Shown here one piece after another: positions 48,925-58,801 of a DNA stretch of 64,000 nt. Position 1 is the stretch's first letter. Every line of letters starts with the position of its first letter. The position numbers and the translations under genes were made by a program. The DNA lies in contig JABDHL010000006.1 of the NCBI GenBank assembly GCA_012972825.1, forward strand, positions 1 to 64,000, in the 5' to 3' direction. Source of the DNA: Chlorobiaceae bacterium (lineage in GTDB: Bacteria; Bacteroidota; Chlorobiia; Chlorobiales; Chlorobiaceae). The notes under the pieces were generated by a model that saw nothing but the letters and a program-made list of their open reading frames with translations, did not search any database and was not told the origin of the DNA.

Positions 48925-49321
48925 ACTGAAACTCTCTTTCTATTTAAAAACCTCTGATTACAAAAGACGCAATCCTAAAAATCCATAAGGACAACCAATG
49001 TAAGAGAATTATAAAAAAAAACAAAACCTAAATCATCATTTTTGTTCTCTTGAGAAATAATCTTTACTTCACCCCTTACCCCCTGAATAGTGAAGTCTCA
49101 ACACCTGCAAACTCTTGCAATCAAACTTCTCCTATCGAGCCTAAACCAATGTTTGAACTGACTTCTTCATCAACAAATCATAAACCGTATTATCGGTGCT
49201 GTTTAAAAAATCAGCAGGTAAATTTCATTTTGAAAAACTTCCACAAGGCAATGACCTTGCAAATCAGGGAATGAATGTCCATAATTGCATAGTTAATATT
49301 TATAAACAGTCTATCTTGCCA
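48925..49321. other. Leader/promoter region of the str-S10-spc-alpha locus
   Basis: 397 bp of AT-rich DNA separates rpsL from the YfhO-type gene, both on the minus strand. It should hold the main promoter of the ribosomal cluster. No coding frame or repeat stands out. Confidence 0.6.
49008..49013 (-). promoter_or_regulatory. Candidate -10 element (TATAAT) upstream of rpsL
   Basis: A perfect TATAAT on the minus strand, 83 bp before the rpsL ATG, just after a T-run. The -35 side has no good match, so this is tentative. Confidence 0.3.
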
Positions 49322-51688
49322 TTATTTTCCGGGCTTTCGACGAAAACGGCCCTCCAACAGGCCCCCTGCAATTAGCAGCATTGCAGCGGTAAATGCGCCG
49401 AGAGATATCCTTCTGCCTGTTTCAAAGCCGCTTCTGTCGTACATGAAACGAACCTCTCTGCTGCCAGCAGGAACGACGACACCCCGAAGCAATCCGTTCA
49501 CCCTGGCCATTGAGGCTGGCTTCCCATCAACTGACACTTTCCACCGCAAGGGATAATAGATTTCACTGACAACAAGAAATGCCTCGCCTGGAGCTGAAAC
49601 CTTCAGGATCATTGATTCCGGTAGCGCGACAAGCGATGTAACCGTTGCTGCTGAAAAAGTTCGGCTCCCTGTCCAGAGAGAGCCATCAACATAGGCCTCA
49701 CCTGAAGATGCATGGTCATCAAGAAGCCTGGAAAACAAGGCCTCCTCGCTGTTCAATCCTGAAACACGGCCTGCAAACCATGCCCTCGGAGTCGATCCCT
49801 TAAGACTATAGACATAGACCATGACCGGACCGTTGGCCAGCTGGAGTGAACCGGTCTTGACCGGTTCAAGTGACGGATGCGCAACTGGTTCAGGAGTAAT
49901 GAGATAGGCGACATTAAGCATTCTCAGAATATTCAGACTGGCAAGGTTTCCTGTTTTTGCCAGAAACTCTTCATACAGCTTCAGTTTTGCAGGATGGTAG
50001 CCACCTGCCGACTCTATTCCGAAAAGAGCAAATTTGTTCTCCGTAAAAAGGGGCCCCGCAGGATAGATCCTGAACAACCCTTTCCTGGAAGCCAGAAAGC
50101 GGGTAATGTCATCATGGCGGAAAGCACTATCCATTACCCTGCTATCGGTAAATACCGGAGAGCGAAGGGATGCAGCTGATGGGTTAACAATCTGCATATC
50201 AAGCAAGATAAGATCGCCAAGTGCTATCAGAAGAAGCAGCGCAACCGTCAACTTCCGGGAGAGCATATTTTTCACAAGCAACCAGAGTACTCCGGACGAA
50301 AGAGTCAAAACCAGTATAACAACAAGGAAACTTTCTTTCAGGTTCTCCCACCTCACCTTATTAACCATAAAGGCCAGATTAAAACTCCCGACAGATGGAT
50401 CAGGAAAAAGAGAACGAAAAAAAACCTCAATGCTCTGCTCAAACACAAGACAAAGAAGCAGCATCCCCGCAAGAGCAAGAACCCCTCTATAGAGAGGTTT
50501 TTTCAGTCGATCCCCCTGGCAATAAAGCAATTCGTGAACTCCTGCTGATGCAAAAAAAACCAGAATAAGATAAACCATGATAAGGGCCATCGAAGGAACT
50601 CTGAACCTGCTGAACAATGGCGCTGCATAATAGAAAAGGTTAAACACAGGACTGAAAAAACTCCCGAACGACATGAGCAGGAACAGCAGCAATCCTGCGA
50701 CAAATAACCATGTCATCGGTTCTTTTCTGCGTAGTGCGGCCCCGCCAATGGCAAGCATGAGCACAACAATACCTGCATAATTGGGAAAGTCAGTAAAGGG
50801 CATAAAGCCCCAATAGGTAACCCCGCCAAACCCAAAGCACCCCGGAACAAGAAAGGTCAGAAGCTCCAGGGGGTGCATAGACCACAGTGTGGCATAGTCC
50901 CATGCAGCTCCTCCCCCCCCGACGGCCATTCCTCTCACCGAATATGCCGAGTACTGGGATGCCGGAAGATATATCGACGCTGACATGCCAACACCGCAGG
51001 CAAGGGCCAGCAGAAGGAGAAAAAAGAGGCGAAGGTTCTTATGAAGTGAATCTCTCCGGAAAATGACAAGAAACAAGAGAAGCAGCAGGGTGAGCATCCA
51101 CGAATAGTATGCGATCTGAACATGAGCACGCTGCAGCTGAAAGCCTGCAACAAGAGCAAGAATCCCCGCCTCAGTCAACCCTCCACACTCAACGAGCCGC
51201 ATAGCTGCCCAGAGCATCCACGGTATGTATGCCGCCGTCATGAGCTGACTTCCATGACCATGAACCAGCATTGCCGTCATATAGGGATTGAGCATGAAAA
51301 CCGCCCCGCCGAAAACTGCAGCAATGGTTGTCAGTCGGCAGTTTCGCAGAAAGAGAAATACTCCGAAGCCGGCAAATGCCAGATGAAGCAGCTGCAGGAA
51401 TATGCCATCGGGGTGGAAAAGGTTAAAAAACAGGTTGGGGTAGTAGAGTCCACTGAGATAGCTGAATGCCTCAACGGTCGGCATACCTGAAAATATCCAG
51501 GGCTGCCAGAGCGGGTAGTTCCCTGTTGCTTCATAAACCCGATCAAGCGCAATCGTTGAAGCCTGCGGAACAAGAGTATCGGGTGCAATCAGAATTTTCG
51601 ATTGAAATACAAGCGGGTAATAGAGTAACACTGCCAGAACAGTATAGCCGGCAAAAACAATGAGAAACAGCAGGATGGTTTTCCTCAC
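49322..51688 (-). CDS. YfhO-family polytopic membrane protein
   Basis: A 788-residue integral membrane protein with a signal-anchor start (MRKTILLFLIVFAGYTVLAV) and about a dozen hydrophobic segments up to about residue 490. A soluble stretch (about 510-750) and a last membrane helix near 765 follow. YfhO proteins resemble lipid-linked-sugar glycosyltransferases (GT-C fold), and the FSGMPTVEAFSYLSG loop after the first helix matches them. It is 7 bp after the flippase gene and ends the polysaccharide cluster. The substrate is unknown. Confidence 0.8.
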   Translation of the reverse strand: MRKTILLFLIVFAGYTVLAVLLYYPLVFQSKILIAPDTLVPQASTIALDRVYEATGNYPLWQPWIFSGMPTVEAFSYLSGLYYPNLFFNLFHPDGIFLQLLHLAFAGFGVFLFLRNCRLTTIAAVFGGAVFMLNPYMTAMLVHGHGSQLMTAAYIPWMLWAAMRLVECGGLTEAGILALVAGFQLQRAHVQIAYYSWMLTLLLLLFLVIFRRDSLHKNLRLFFLLLLALACGVGMSASIYLPASQYSAYSVRGMAVGGGGAAWDYATLWSMHPLELLTFLVPGCFGFGGVTYWGFMPFTDFPNYAGIVVLMLAIGGAALRRKEPMTWLFVAGLLLFLLMSFGSFFSPVFNLFYYAAPLFSRFRVPSMALIMVYLILVFFASAGVHELLYCQGDRLKKPLYRGVLALAGMLLLCLVFEQSIEVFFRSLFPDPSVGSFNLAFMVNKVRWENLKESFLVVILVLTLSSGVLWLLVKNMLSRKLTVALLLLIALGDLILLDMQIVNPSAASLRSPVFTDSRVMDSAFRHDDITRFLASRKGLFRIYPAGPLFTENKFALFGIESAGGYHPAKLKLYEEFLAKTGNLASLNILRMLNVAYLITPEPVAHPSLEPVKTGSLQLANGPVMVYVYSLKGSTPRAWFAGRVSGLNSEEALFSRLLDDHASSGEAYVDGSLWTGSRTFSAATVTSLVALPESMILKVSAPGEAFLVVSEIYYPLRWKVSVDGKPASMARVNGLLRGVVVPAGSREVRFMYDRSGFETGRRISLGAFTAAMLLIAGGLLEGRFRRKPGK

Positions 51689-51695
51689 AACGGTA

Positions 51696-53186
51696 TCACT
51701 TTGTTTCCTTGTTGATAAAAGGTATTAATCTGAAAATAATCTCTCGTTCCTCCTGTTCCAATTTCAGGAGAAGCATCAAGGCGAAATAACTGCAGACCGA
51801 GAGAAGAGCCCCCGCCAACAATCCGGCAAATACCGGAAGGCCAAGCAGCCATGGACGTGCAAACACGAGAAATAGTGCCGCAAAAAGACCTGCAGCAAGA
51901 GGCTTCCAAAGCGCTTTGCCGAAAGGATGAATCTTTAAAAGAATGAAAATCTCAGAAAGCCTGACAGCTGAAAGCAGAAAAAAAACAAGCAATGTCGCAA
52001 GCGCTGCACCGTTTATGCCCATCCGCGGTATCAGAAGAAGATTCAGGAGAATCTGCAACCCAAGGGCACCAAGAGCGTTGTAGAGACTGAGACGCGCATA
52101 ACCAGTCATGGCTAATACTGTCGAAGAGAGCCCGAACGAGACCTGGAGGAAAGAAGCTGCCGTCAAGAGAACCAGTGCGTTACTCCCTGCAGTAAACCGC
52201 GTACCGAATATCCCGAGCACCGGTTCGGGAACCAGCATGAAAAGAATAACCGGCGGAACAACGAGCCCGAGAATCCAGCGTGTCACCATTTTAAAGATCC
52301 TGCCTATCTCCGCATTTTCACTCCCTGTATGCAATGCGGCAATCATCGGCGCTGCGATTCCGGCAAAAGCAAGAAGCACCGCACGAATAAGACCTGCGGT
52401 TCTGGCTGCCGGATGATAAAGCCCAACTGTAGCAGTATCAGTGAGCATGCCCAGCATCACGACATCGAGCCAGTATGTCATCATACTCAACAGCGAGACC
52501 ACCATGAACGGCAATGCATAGACCATCATGTTCCTGTCAGCAGAGGCACGAACAATGTCCATTGGAAGAACGCCGCTGATTTTCGACAAATAAGGGCGAA
52601 TCCAGAAAAATGCCATGGATGCCGATAGAGCAAATGGAAAAAACAGAGCAGCTTCCTGTCCTGCCGTGTAACGAAACAGCAGTGTTACAAGGAGCAACAA
52701 CATCGGACTTACTACCTGGGTTGCAATAATTTTCGGCTGAAGCTTCTTGAAGCCCTGAATCGCATGTCCATAAAGCATGGTTGCCACATTGAAGGGGATG
52801 GCCGCAGCATAACAGCAGAGGGTAAGCCGCAGAAGATGGCTTCCATGCAGCATCGATGCTATGTGCCCAGAAAAAAAAAGCAGAAGGAGGGTTACAAAAA
52901 GTGAAAGAAACAGACTCGTTTTAAGTGCTGAACCAATCGCTGCCCTCTGACGGAGAGGATCGCTGCTGTTAATGCTCACAAAGCGCAGTAACCCTGAATC
53001 AAGCCCCGCTATGGCAAGCACTTCTGAAATCTGGACAACAGCAACAGCAAGAGCGTAAGTGCCGAGTGCATCGGGGTCAAGCACTCTTGCAACAAGCAGG
53101 TTAAAGCCGAAGCGGAAGGCCTGACCAAAAAGAAATCCGGCAAAGGAAAAACCTGCCTGACTTGCTATGACACTATTGCGATTCAA
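51696..53186 (-). CDS. Polysaccharide flippase (MOP superfamily, Wzx-like)
   Basis: A 496-residue protein with 12-14 hydrophobic segments. The start SQAGFSFAGFLFGQAFRFGF and ARVLDPDALGTYALA are typical of oligosaccharide flippases that move lipid-linked repeat units across the inner membrane. Its start overlaps the stop of the glycosyltransferase upstream by 4 bp (ATGA), so they are translationally coupled. Confidence 0.88.
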   Translation of the reverse strand: MNRNSVIASQAGFSFAGFLFGQAFRFGFNLLVARVLDPDALGTYALAVAVVQISEVLAIAGLDSGLLRFVSINSSDPLRQRAAIGSALKTSLFLSLFVTLLLLFFSGHIASMLHGSHLLRLTLCCYAAAIPFNVATMLYGHAIQGFKKLQPKIIATQVVSPMLLLLVTLLFRYTAGQEAALFFPFALSASMAFFWIRPYLSKISGVLPMDIVRASADRNMMVYALPFMVVSLLSMMTYWLDVVMLGMLTDTATVGLYHPAARTAGLIRAVLLAFAGIAAPMIAALHTGSENAEIGRIFKMVTRWILGLVVPPVILFMLVPEPVLGIFGTRFTAGSNALVLLTAASFLQVSFGLSSTVLAMTGYARLSLYNALGALGLQILLNLLLIPRMGINGAALATLLVFFLLSAVRLSEIFILLKIHPFGKALWKPLAAGLFAALFLVFARPWLLGLPVFAGLLAGALLSVCSYFALMLLLKLEQEEREIIFRLIPFINKETK

Positions 53187-54349
53187 AGAGAGTGCTCCTT
53201 ATAAGCGTTCTGCAATTCATGAACCATGGCAGCAGCAAGTGCATCCCAGCTATGTTGTCGGGCAAATAACTGCCGCGCATCACTCCGCTTGTCAGCTAGA
53301 GCCTGCGGTACCATGCGGACAAATGCTTCAGAGGAGGTAGCGACATGCACCACATCCTTCGCTCTCTCAACCGCACTGCAGTAGTTCATCGTAAGCACCG
53401 GTACACCCGAAGCACAATATTCATAAAGTTTATTCGGATGAGAAACCCCTTTCAGCTCATTATTAACCAGCGGCATCAATGCCAGATCAAAGTGCTGTAC
53501 CCAGGCAGGCAGTTCAGCGTAGTCCACTTTACCTGCATAGTGCACATTTGACATCGTATTAAGAACACCCTGCTTTTTCCACCACTCCCGCTCATAAGCT
53601 GGACCGATAAGGAGAATAGAGTATTCTGGCCATGCCCGGGCTGTTGCCGCAACAAGAGCCGTATCAAGCCAGTCCATAGCCCCGACATAACCTAGAATCG
53701 GCCCCTTCATTCCGGAGAGTCCTGCCGGAAACTGGTGACTCGGAGCAGCAAAATGACTGAACTCAACACCATTGCCAAGGTCAATACAACGCACTCCGGA
53801 CGGCACCCGAAGTCGGGACGTCAACTCCGGACTTACACTGAAAAGCAGCTGTACGCTTGAAAGATAGGTCTCGAGATATCCCTTCAGCCATTTCGGACTC
53901 CCTGGAAAGGCAAGATGATCATCATTGGCATCATAAAAGCGGCAACGACTGGGCAATAAAGCTGCAACCCTGCCCCAGTAGACATTACTCAGACCAATGA
54001 TTCTTTCACTGGAAGCAAATCCGAGAAAAGCAACCCAGAACAGCATCAGCACAATTCCCGGCAGCGAGACCAGCAAACGCAACAGCGGGATATCAAGCAA
54101 TCTCCCGATACTGAATGGCACACTCTTTATAAACGGTACACTGACGACCCACACCCGCCCTCTTTTGACTGGAAGCCAGTGATGGCGACGCCCCAGAGCA
54201 TAGGGTTCAATAAAAAGAATCCTCCAGTTTTCAGGAAAACGCCCAAGGAGACGCTGTTTACGTGTCGAAAGAAAGTCCCACTGTATCTCAGAAAACCAGA
54301 CAAGCCTGAAGGGAGTGCATGGCATACTCTTATTGAGCGGTAAGTTCAT
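53183..54349 (-). CDS. Glycosyltransferase, GT4-like (GT-B fold)
   Basis: The C-terminal half is typical GT-B: GYVGAMDWLDTALV, ILLIGPAYEREWW, LALMPLVNNELKGVSHPNKLYEYCASGVPVL with the sugar-nucleotide Glu. The N-terminal half includes a hydrophobic stretch (GRLLDIPLLRLLVSLPGIVLMLFW, split around residues 88-115) that may attach it to the membrane. The frame is open to 54445. I use the ATG at 54349; another at 54328, 1 bp after the upstream stop, is equally possible. Sugar specificity unknown. Confidence 0.82.
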   Translation of the reverse strand: MNLPLNKSMPCTPFRLVWFSEIQWDFLSTRKQRLLGRFPENWRILFIEPYALGRRHHWLPVKRGRVWVVSVPFIKSVPFSIGRLLDIPLLRLLVSLPGIVLMLFWVAFLGFASSERIIGLSNVYWGRVAALLPSRCRFYDANDDHLAFPGSPKWLKGYLETYLSSVQLLFSVSPELTSRLRVPSGVRCIDLGNGVEFSHFAAPSHQFPAGLSGMKGPILGYVGAMDWLDTALVAATARAWPEYSILLIGPAYEREWWKKQGVLNTMSNVHYAGKVDYAELPAWVQHFDLALMPLVNNELKGVSHPNKLYEYCASGVPVLTMNYCSAVERAKDVVHVATSSEAFVRMVPQALADKRSDARQLFARQHSWDALAAAMVHELQNAYKEHSL

Positions 54350-54893
54350 AAATCTGCACTTTTTCAAACACTGCCCGCAGAAGCGGTTTAAATCCTGTAA
54401 GATAAAACAACAGGGGGCGGATACGAAACTCCTCGCTTCTGACAATACTGAAACCAGCGCGGGTAAAAAGAGAGAGGGCAGATTGACGGCTCATTTCATG
54501 AAAATGCTCGGGGCTTGCAAGAAATAACGGCTTCCTGAGCGGCATCGATACATAAGCCCGCGCACTGTCGCCTTTCAGAAGGTGCTTGACCTCAAGCAAT
54601 GCATGGAGTGGATTGTAAAGATGCTCAAGTACCTCAAAAGCAGTAACAACTCCAAACGATCCTACTAGCGATGCAAGGTCAAGATCAGCAGTTGTATTCT
54701 CGAACTCGCACCCGAAAAGTTCCTCAAGCGATGCTGTAAAAGGTGTACGGTCACCCAGATCAAGCCCTTTGGCAATAACAGTGGCTGAAACAGAAGAACG
54801 TCGGATGAATTCGATGGTCTTCTCCCACCGTACGCTGTTGGCAGGATCACTGAGATAGCTCTCGTCAATGACAGTTCTGAAAGTGCTCTGCAT
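54330..54893 (-). CDS. Class I SAM-dependent methyltransferase (small)
   Basis: A 187-residue protein with a degenerate SAM-binding motif I (GLDLGDRTPF) and the FGVVTAFEVLEHLYNPLHAL block typical of class I methyltransferases. RAYVSMPLRKP and FHEMSRQSALSLFTRAGF follow, as in polysaccharide-associated family members. It overlaps the GT2 gene end by 29 bp, so it belongs to the surface-sugar operon and may methylate a glycan or lipid carrier. The target is unproved. Confidence 0.75.
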   Translation of the reverse strand: MQSTFRTVIDESYLSDPANSVRWEKTIEFIRRSSVSATVIAKGLDLGDRTPFTASLEELFGCEFENTTADLDLASLVGSFGVVTAFEVLEHLYNPLHALLEVKHLLKGDSARAYVSMPLRKPLFLASPEHFHEMSRQSALSLFTRAGFSIVRSEEFRIRPLLFYLTGFKPLLRAVFEKVQIYELTAQ

Positions 54894-55749
54894 CCTTCAC
54901 TCTCCCTGATTTGTGCTTCACTGAATGCTTCACGTTCATCACCTCCGGAAAACTGCGGACAAGGCGCAACGGAAGCAGAATAAGATAACATGCCATTCCG
55001 TTCCATGCCCGGTACTTTCTGAGAAGACGAAGTACTTCGAAACTTTTTTTCACCAGCTTCGATAAAGGACTTCCACGAAACGATGCCGATACTTTATGCC
55101 ACACCCATGAAGAGGGAACATATTCAATGCTCATCCCCAATGAGCAAACCCGCAGAGAAAGATCAACATCTTCGGCATACATCCCGAATGTTTCATCAAA
55201 ACAACCGACTGCCTGAAAATCCCTGCATCGCATGGCAAGGCAGCATCCTGTAGCGTAACCCGTTGCCCCGGGACGATTGAATTCCGGAGAATCTTTTTTC
55301 CTGAGCCCGACATGACTGATAAAACCGGTCGAAAGCCTGACAATTCCGCCGGCATACCAGAGAGTATCAGGTCGATCACAATAAAATATTTTCGGTACAG
55401 CAATTCCAGCCGAGGAGTTCCTCTGGAGGGTTTCAATAAGCGGAACCCAAAAACCCGCAGCTACATGAGTATCATTGTTCAAAAATATCACATAGTCAGC
55501 ATGCAGCTCCATAACCCTTCTGAAGCCTGCATTGTTTCCTGCCGCATAACCACGATTTGCGGGCAAAACAAGCAGCTCGATATCACTAAAAGCATCACGG
55601 ATCAGCTCTGCAGATCCATCGGTTGATCCGTTATCGACAACAAGCACCCTGCATGAAGGTGACCTGACCACAGCAAGAGAGTTGAGACAGACAAAAGTAT
55701 CCTCTGCACCGTTCCAGTTCAAAACCACAATCCAGGTCAAGGGATGCAT
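54865..55749 (-). CDS. Glycosyltransferase family 2 (rhamnosyltransferase-like)
   Basis: A 294-residue GT-A enzyme: VVLNWNGAEDTFVCLNSL, VVDNGSTDGS, ANRGYAAGNNAGFR and DXD-like FLNNDTHV, then GCFDETFGMYAEDVDLSLR with the catalytic acidic residues. The open frame reaches 55803, but ATG 55749 has AGGAGG 7 nt upstream and the family start. It follows the GT4 gene, whose stop (55754) lies within the ribosome-site region, so the genes are coupled. Confidence 0.9.
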   Translation of the reverse strand: MHPLTWIVVLNWNGAEDTFVCLNSLAVVRSPSCRVLVVDNGSTDGSAELIRDAFSDIELLVLPANRGYAAGNNAGFRRVMELHADYVIFLNNDTHVAAGFWVPLIETLQRNSSAGIAVPKIFYCDRPDTLWYAGGIVRLSTGFISHVGLRKKDSPEFNRPGATGYATGCCLAMRCRDFQAVGCFDETFGMYAEDVDLSLRVCSLGMSIEYVPSSWVWHKVSASFRGSPLSKLVKKSFEVLRLLRKYRAWNGMACYLILLPLRLVRSFPEVMNVKHSVKHKSGRVKDAEHFQNCH

Positions 55750-55753
55750 GGCG

Positions 55754-56896
55754 TTACCTCCTGGAAATTTCAGCTTCAAGAAAATCTCCTGTGGCCGCAG
55801 CAAAAGCCTCCCAGGAAAAATCGTGTCGAAACGTTTCTATTGCAGAACGCACAGACATCAAATTTTTCCTGTTTTCCAGAAACTCCCCGACCGCTGCAGC
55901 AACCCCACCAGACGAACAATCACGGGCAACCCAGCCGGTTTCACCGTGACGCACTATTTCAGGAAGTGATCCTGCCGGTGTGACAATAACCGGCAACCCG
56001 TGACCGTAAGCAAGCTGAGCAACACCGGACTGTGTTGCACTGCGATAAGGAAGCACTACAGCATCAGCCGCAGCAAAAAAAAGTGCCGTACGCTCTCTGG
56101 AAACATAACCGGGATACAGATCAACACTGCCAACGATACCCAGCTTTTCAATCAATCGTTTGTACTTCAACGGGTTATCAAAAAACTGGCCTGCTACAAC
56201 AAGCCGAAGTGCTGGATCCCTCTGAAGAATCTCCGGCATGGCACGGAGCAGGAGATCAAGCCCTTTATAGGGGCGTACATAACCAAAAAAAAGGAGCACC
56301 GGAGGCTCTTCACCAAGATGAAGAGCCCGGCGGGAATCGTGCATTGAAGGGATTTCCCCTTCCGGTTCATAGATCGGATGAAAAAGCGGAAGCACTGGAA
56401 TTTCCGGCATGGCGGCACTCACTTCCTGAAAAACTGTCTTCGAGAGGGTCACAAACCCATCTGCGAAAGCTGAAAGAAGCAGACGCATAAACGGGTCAAA
56501 AAAAAGTGATTCATGAGAAGACAGATTATGAAGCAAAACCACAATCCTGATGCCGGTCAAACTGTGCAGCACATAATAGAATGGCGCTAACACTCCTGTC
56601 CAGTAGGACACCAGCAGAATATCCGGGTTTAATGCTCTTATAAGACGGACAGTTCCAAACCAGGAAAAGGGGTTATAAAGTACCAGTCGAACCTCATCGG
56701 GAACAACAGTATCATGAGCATGAGTACCCTCAGCGGCGCCCTGCGATAAAAATTCAGGATAGAGTGCTTTGAAGGCAACAGAAACAACCTCATAGCCGCG
56801 GTCGCGAAGGGCATCCCTCAAAAGTCCGCTAAAGCGGGCAATACCGCCTTTCAGAGGGAAAAAGGGAGTGATGAATGCAATCCGCAACGGTTTCAA
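55754..56896 (-). CDS. Glycosyltransferase family 4
   Basis: A 380-residue GT-B enzyme. N-terminal FITPFFPLKGGIARFSG, C-terminal LLFFGYVRPYKGLDLLLRA, LRLVVAGQF, and ADAVVLPYRSATQSGVAQLA with the donor-binding region. It is the first gene of the surface-polysaccharide set, 24 bp after the HPr gene. Donor and acceptor cannot be told. Confidence 0.9.
   Translation of the reverse strand: MKPLRIAFITPFFPLKGGIARFSGLLRDALRDRGYEVVSVAFKALYPEFLSQGAAEGTHAHDTVVPDEVRLVLYNPFSWFGTVRLIRALNPDILLVSYWTGVLAPFYYVLHSLTGIRIVVLLHNLSSHESLFFDPFMRLLLSAFADGFVTLSKTVFQEVSAAMPEIPVLPLFHPIYEPEGEIPSMHDSRRALHLGEEPPVLLFFGYVRPYKGLDLLLRAMPEILQRDPALRLVVAGQFFDNPLKYKRLIEKLGIVGSVDLYPGYVSRERTALFFAAADAVVLPYRSATQSGVAQLAYGHGLPVIVTPAGSLPEIVRHGETGWVARDCSSGGVAAAVGEFLENRKNLMSVRSAIETFRHDFSWEAFAAATGDFLEAEISRR
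55757..55762 (-). promoter_or_regulatory. Ribosome binding site fixing the GT2 start
   Basis: AGGAGG on the minus strand, 7 nt before ATG 55749 and inside the 3' end of the preceding gene. Confidence 0.78.
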
Positions 56897-56920
56897 TAAC
56901 GCTCTTGGACAGTTTTCAAA

Positions 56921-57187
56921 CTATTGTTCTCCAAACCCCTGTTCAAAAAAATCTACCAACTGACGGGCAGCCTCATCAGCATCCTCTCCATCAAGCTTGA
57001 GCGTCAACCGGGTTCCTTTCGGAGCAGCAAGGCTCATAACACCAATAATTGACTTTGCGTTAATCTCAACACCCTGCATTTCGATATAAAAATCTGATTT
57101 AAAACGAGATGCAAGTTTTACGACTGATGCCGCGGGTCTGGTATGGAGCCCAGCTTTGTTTTTAATAATTACTTCTTTTACGATCAC
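56921..57187 (-). CDS. ptsH: HPr-family phosphocarrier protein
   Basis: An 88-residue protein with the phosphorylated His15 (NKAGLHTRPAA) and the regulatory serine region AKSIIGVM (Ser46). Both sites are kept, so regulation by HPr kinase is conceivable. Green sulfur bacteria are not known for sugar uptake by a PTS, so a regulatory rather than transport role is likely. No enzyme I is in the window. Confidence 0.9.
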   Translation of the reverse strand: MIVKEVIIKNKAGLHTRPAASVVKLASRFKSDFYIEMQGVEINAKSIIGVMSLAAPKGTRLTLKLDGEDADEAARQLVDFFEQGFGEQ

Positions 57188-57244
57188 GACTGTGCTCTAC
57201 CTGTTTTGTTGATTAACCCACCGCACCGAAAGGTTACATGGAAC

Positions 57245-57712
57245 TTAAAGAGCTTTCACCATAGCAATCTCATCGCACGCCATAAGCTTAGGGCAATGAG
57301 TGCAATCTCTCCATATTTTCTGCGGAAAATACTCTTTCTTAATATCAAGGTATCCGAGATGCCTGAAAAACTCACTGCTCAGCGTCAGGACAAAAACCTC
57401 TCCAACACCTTCCTCACGTAAAACGGACTCCGCCTTTTCAACCAGCAATCGTCCTATTCCATTCATTTTGTAACGGTTAAAAACTGCCAAAGAACGGATT
57501 TCAGCAAGCTTCAACGTATAAAATGCAATAGCGCAGCACCCTATCACTTCACCCTTATATTCAGCAACAAAAAAATTACGAATATTTTCAATAATATTAT
57601 CACCGGAACGCTCCAGCATTATTCCCTGACGGGCATACTCCGCTGTAAGAGCGGAAATTGCTGCAGCATCAGCAAGACGTGCATACCTGACATAGAGTTC
57701 GCTGTGCTGCAT
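57245..57712 (-). CDS. GNAT N-acetyltransferase, ArgA-like short form
   Basis: A 155-residue GNAT protein. The acetyl-CoA-binding region is EIRSLAVFNRYKMNGIGRLL, the substrate end KEYFPQKIWRDCTHCPKLMACDE. That C-terminal pattern is shared with small N-acetylglutamate synthases that serve arginine synthesis in bacteria lacking classical ArgA. It is 3 bp after the obg stop. Function is inferred from family only. Confidence 0.78.
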   Translation of the reverse strand: MQHSELYVRYARLADAAAISALTAEYARQGIMLERSGDNIIENIRNFFVAEYKGEVIGCCAIAFYTLKLAEIRSLAVFNRYKMNGIGRLLVEKAESVLREEGVGEVFVLTLSSEFFRHLGYLDIKKEYFPQKIWRDCTHCPKLMACDEIAMVKAL

Positions 57713-57715
57713 AAT

Positions 57716-58729
57716 TTACTCGATACCCTCTTCCAATGGTTCGTCAGCCCTGATACGAGCCGATACCTCTTTCCAGAGTTCATCTTTAAATTCCTTCAAT
57801 CCCTGTCCGGAAACACTTGAAATCGTAAGTACCTTGACGCCTTCTTCCAAAACAGGAATCTTAAGATCCTCCGCAGCAATATCCATTTTTGTAATAACGG
57901 CTATCCGCGGCTTGTCAAGAAGGCCCTTGTTAAATTTCTCAAGCTCTCCGAGAAGCGTACGGTATTCTTCGGCAATATCATGAGCATCAGCAGAAACAAG
58001 AACAGCAAGTATTTTTGTTCGCTCAATATGACGGAGAAACTGCAGACCAAGCCCTTTTCCCTCAGCGGCTCCCTCAATTATTCCAGGAATATCGGCCATA
58101 ACAAAGGATTTGTACTCATCATATCGCACAATACCCAGATTAGGTACCAGAGTAGTAAACGGATAATCGGCAATTTTTGGTTTAGCCGCACTGATCACAG
58201 AGATAAGCGTCGACTTTCCCGCATTCGGAAACCCAACCAGACCGACATCGGCCATAAGCTTCAGCTCCATTTCAAGCGTCAGCTCTTCACCCTTCTGACC
58301 TGGTTCAGCATAACGGGGTGCCTGACGAACAGGGGTAGCAAAATGCTGATTTCCACGACCGCCTTTCCCTCCCCTTGCAATTAACATTTCCTGATCTTCT
58401 CCAGTGAGATCAGCAATGATCTCATGGGTTTCAGCGTTGCGGACAATGGTTCCACAAGGTACATCTATAACAATATCGCCACCATCTTTTCCTGTTTTTC
58501 GTGCACCCTGTCCATGAACGCCACGAACTGCCACATACTTGTTTTTATACTTGAAATCCAAAAGAGTAGTCAACTGCCTGTTGGTTCTCAGCCACACATG
58601 ACCTCCACGGCCGCCATCACCGCCATCAGGTCCCCCCTTGGGAACAAACTTTTCCCTGCGAAAACTCACACAACCATTTCCACCGTCTCCAGCCTGAACA
58701 AAAATAGAAGCACTATCAACAAACTTCAC
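57716..58729 (-). CDS. obg: GTPase Obg/CgtA
   Basis: A ribosome-assembly and stress GTPase, 337 residues. The glycine-rich Obg fold (1-158) has [21 protein letters not shown] and [14 protein letters not shown]. The G domain has G1 [10 protein letters not shown]3 ADIPG and G4 TKMD. The optional C-terminal OCT domain is absent, as in many relatives. Divergent from xseB by 72 bp. Confidence 0.96.
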   Translation of the reverse strand: MKFVDSASIFVQAGDGGNGCVSFRREKFVPKGGPDGGDGGRGGHVWLRTNRQLTTLLDFKYKNKYVAVRGVHGQGARKTGKDGGDIVIDVPCGTIVRNAETHEIIADLTGEDQEMLIARGGKGGRGNQHFATPVRQAPRYAEPGQKGEELTLEMELKLMADVGLVGFPNAGKSTLISVISAAKPKIADYPFTTLVPNLGIVRYDEYKSFVMADIPGIIEGAAEGKGLGLQFLRHIERTKILAVLVSADAHDIAEEYRTLLGELEKFNKGLLDKPRIAVITKMDIAAEDLKIPVLEEGVKVLTISSVSGQGLKEFKDELWKEVSARIRADEPLEEGIE

Positions 58730-58801
58730 TCAAACACCTGCCTTTTGAATAATCTTTCTCTTTAACTATTTTCATACACAACATCTAAACTTGTAAACCA
58801 C

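Noticed and set aside
49050-49274. 74-residue frame in the rpsL leader
   Set aside because: No ribosome site, no family resemblance, biased composition.
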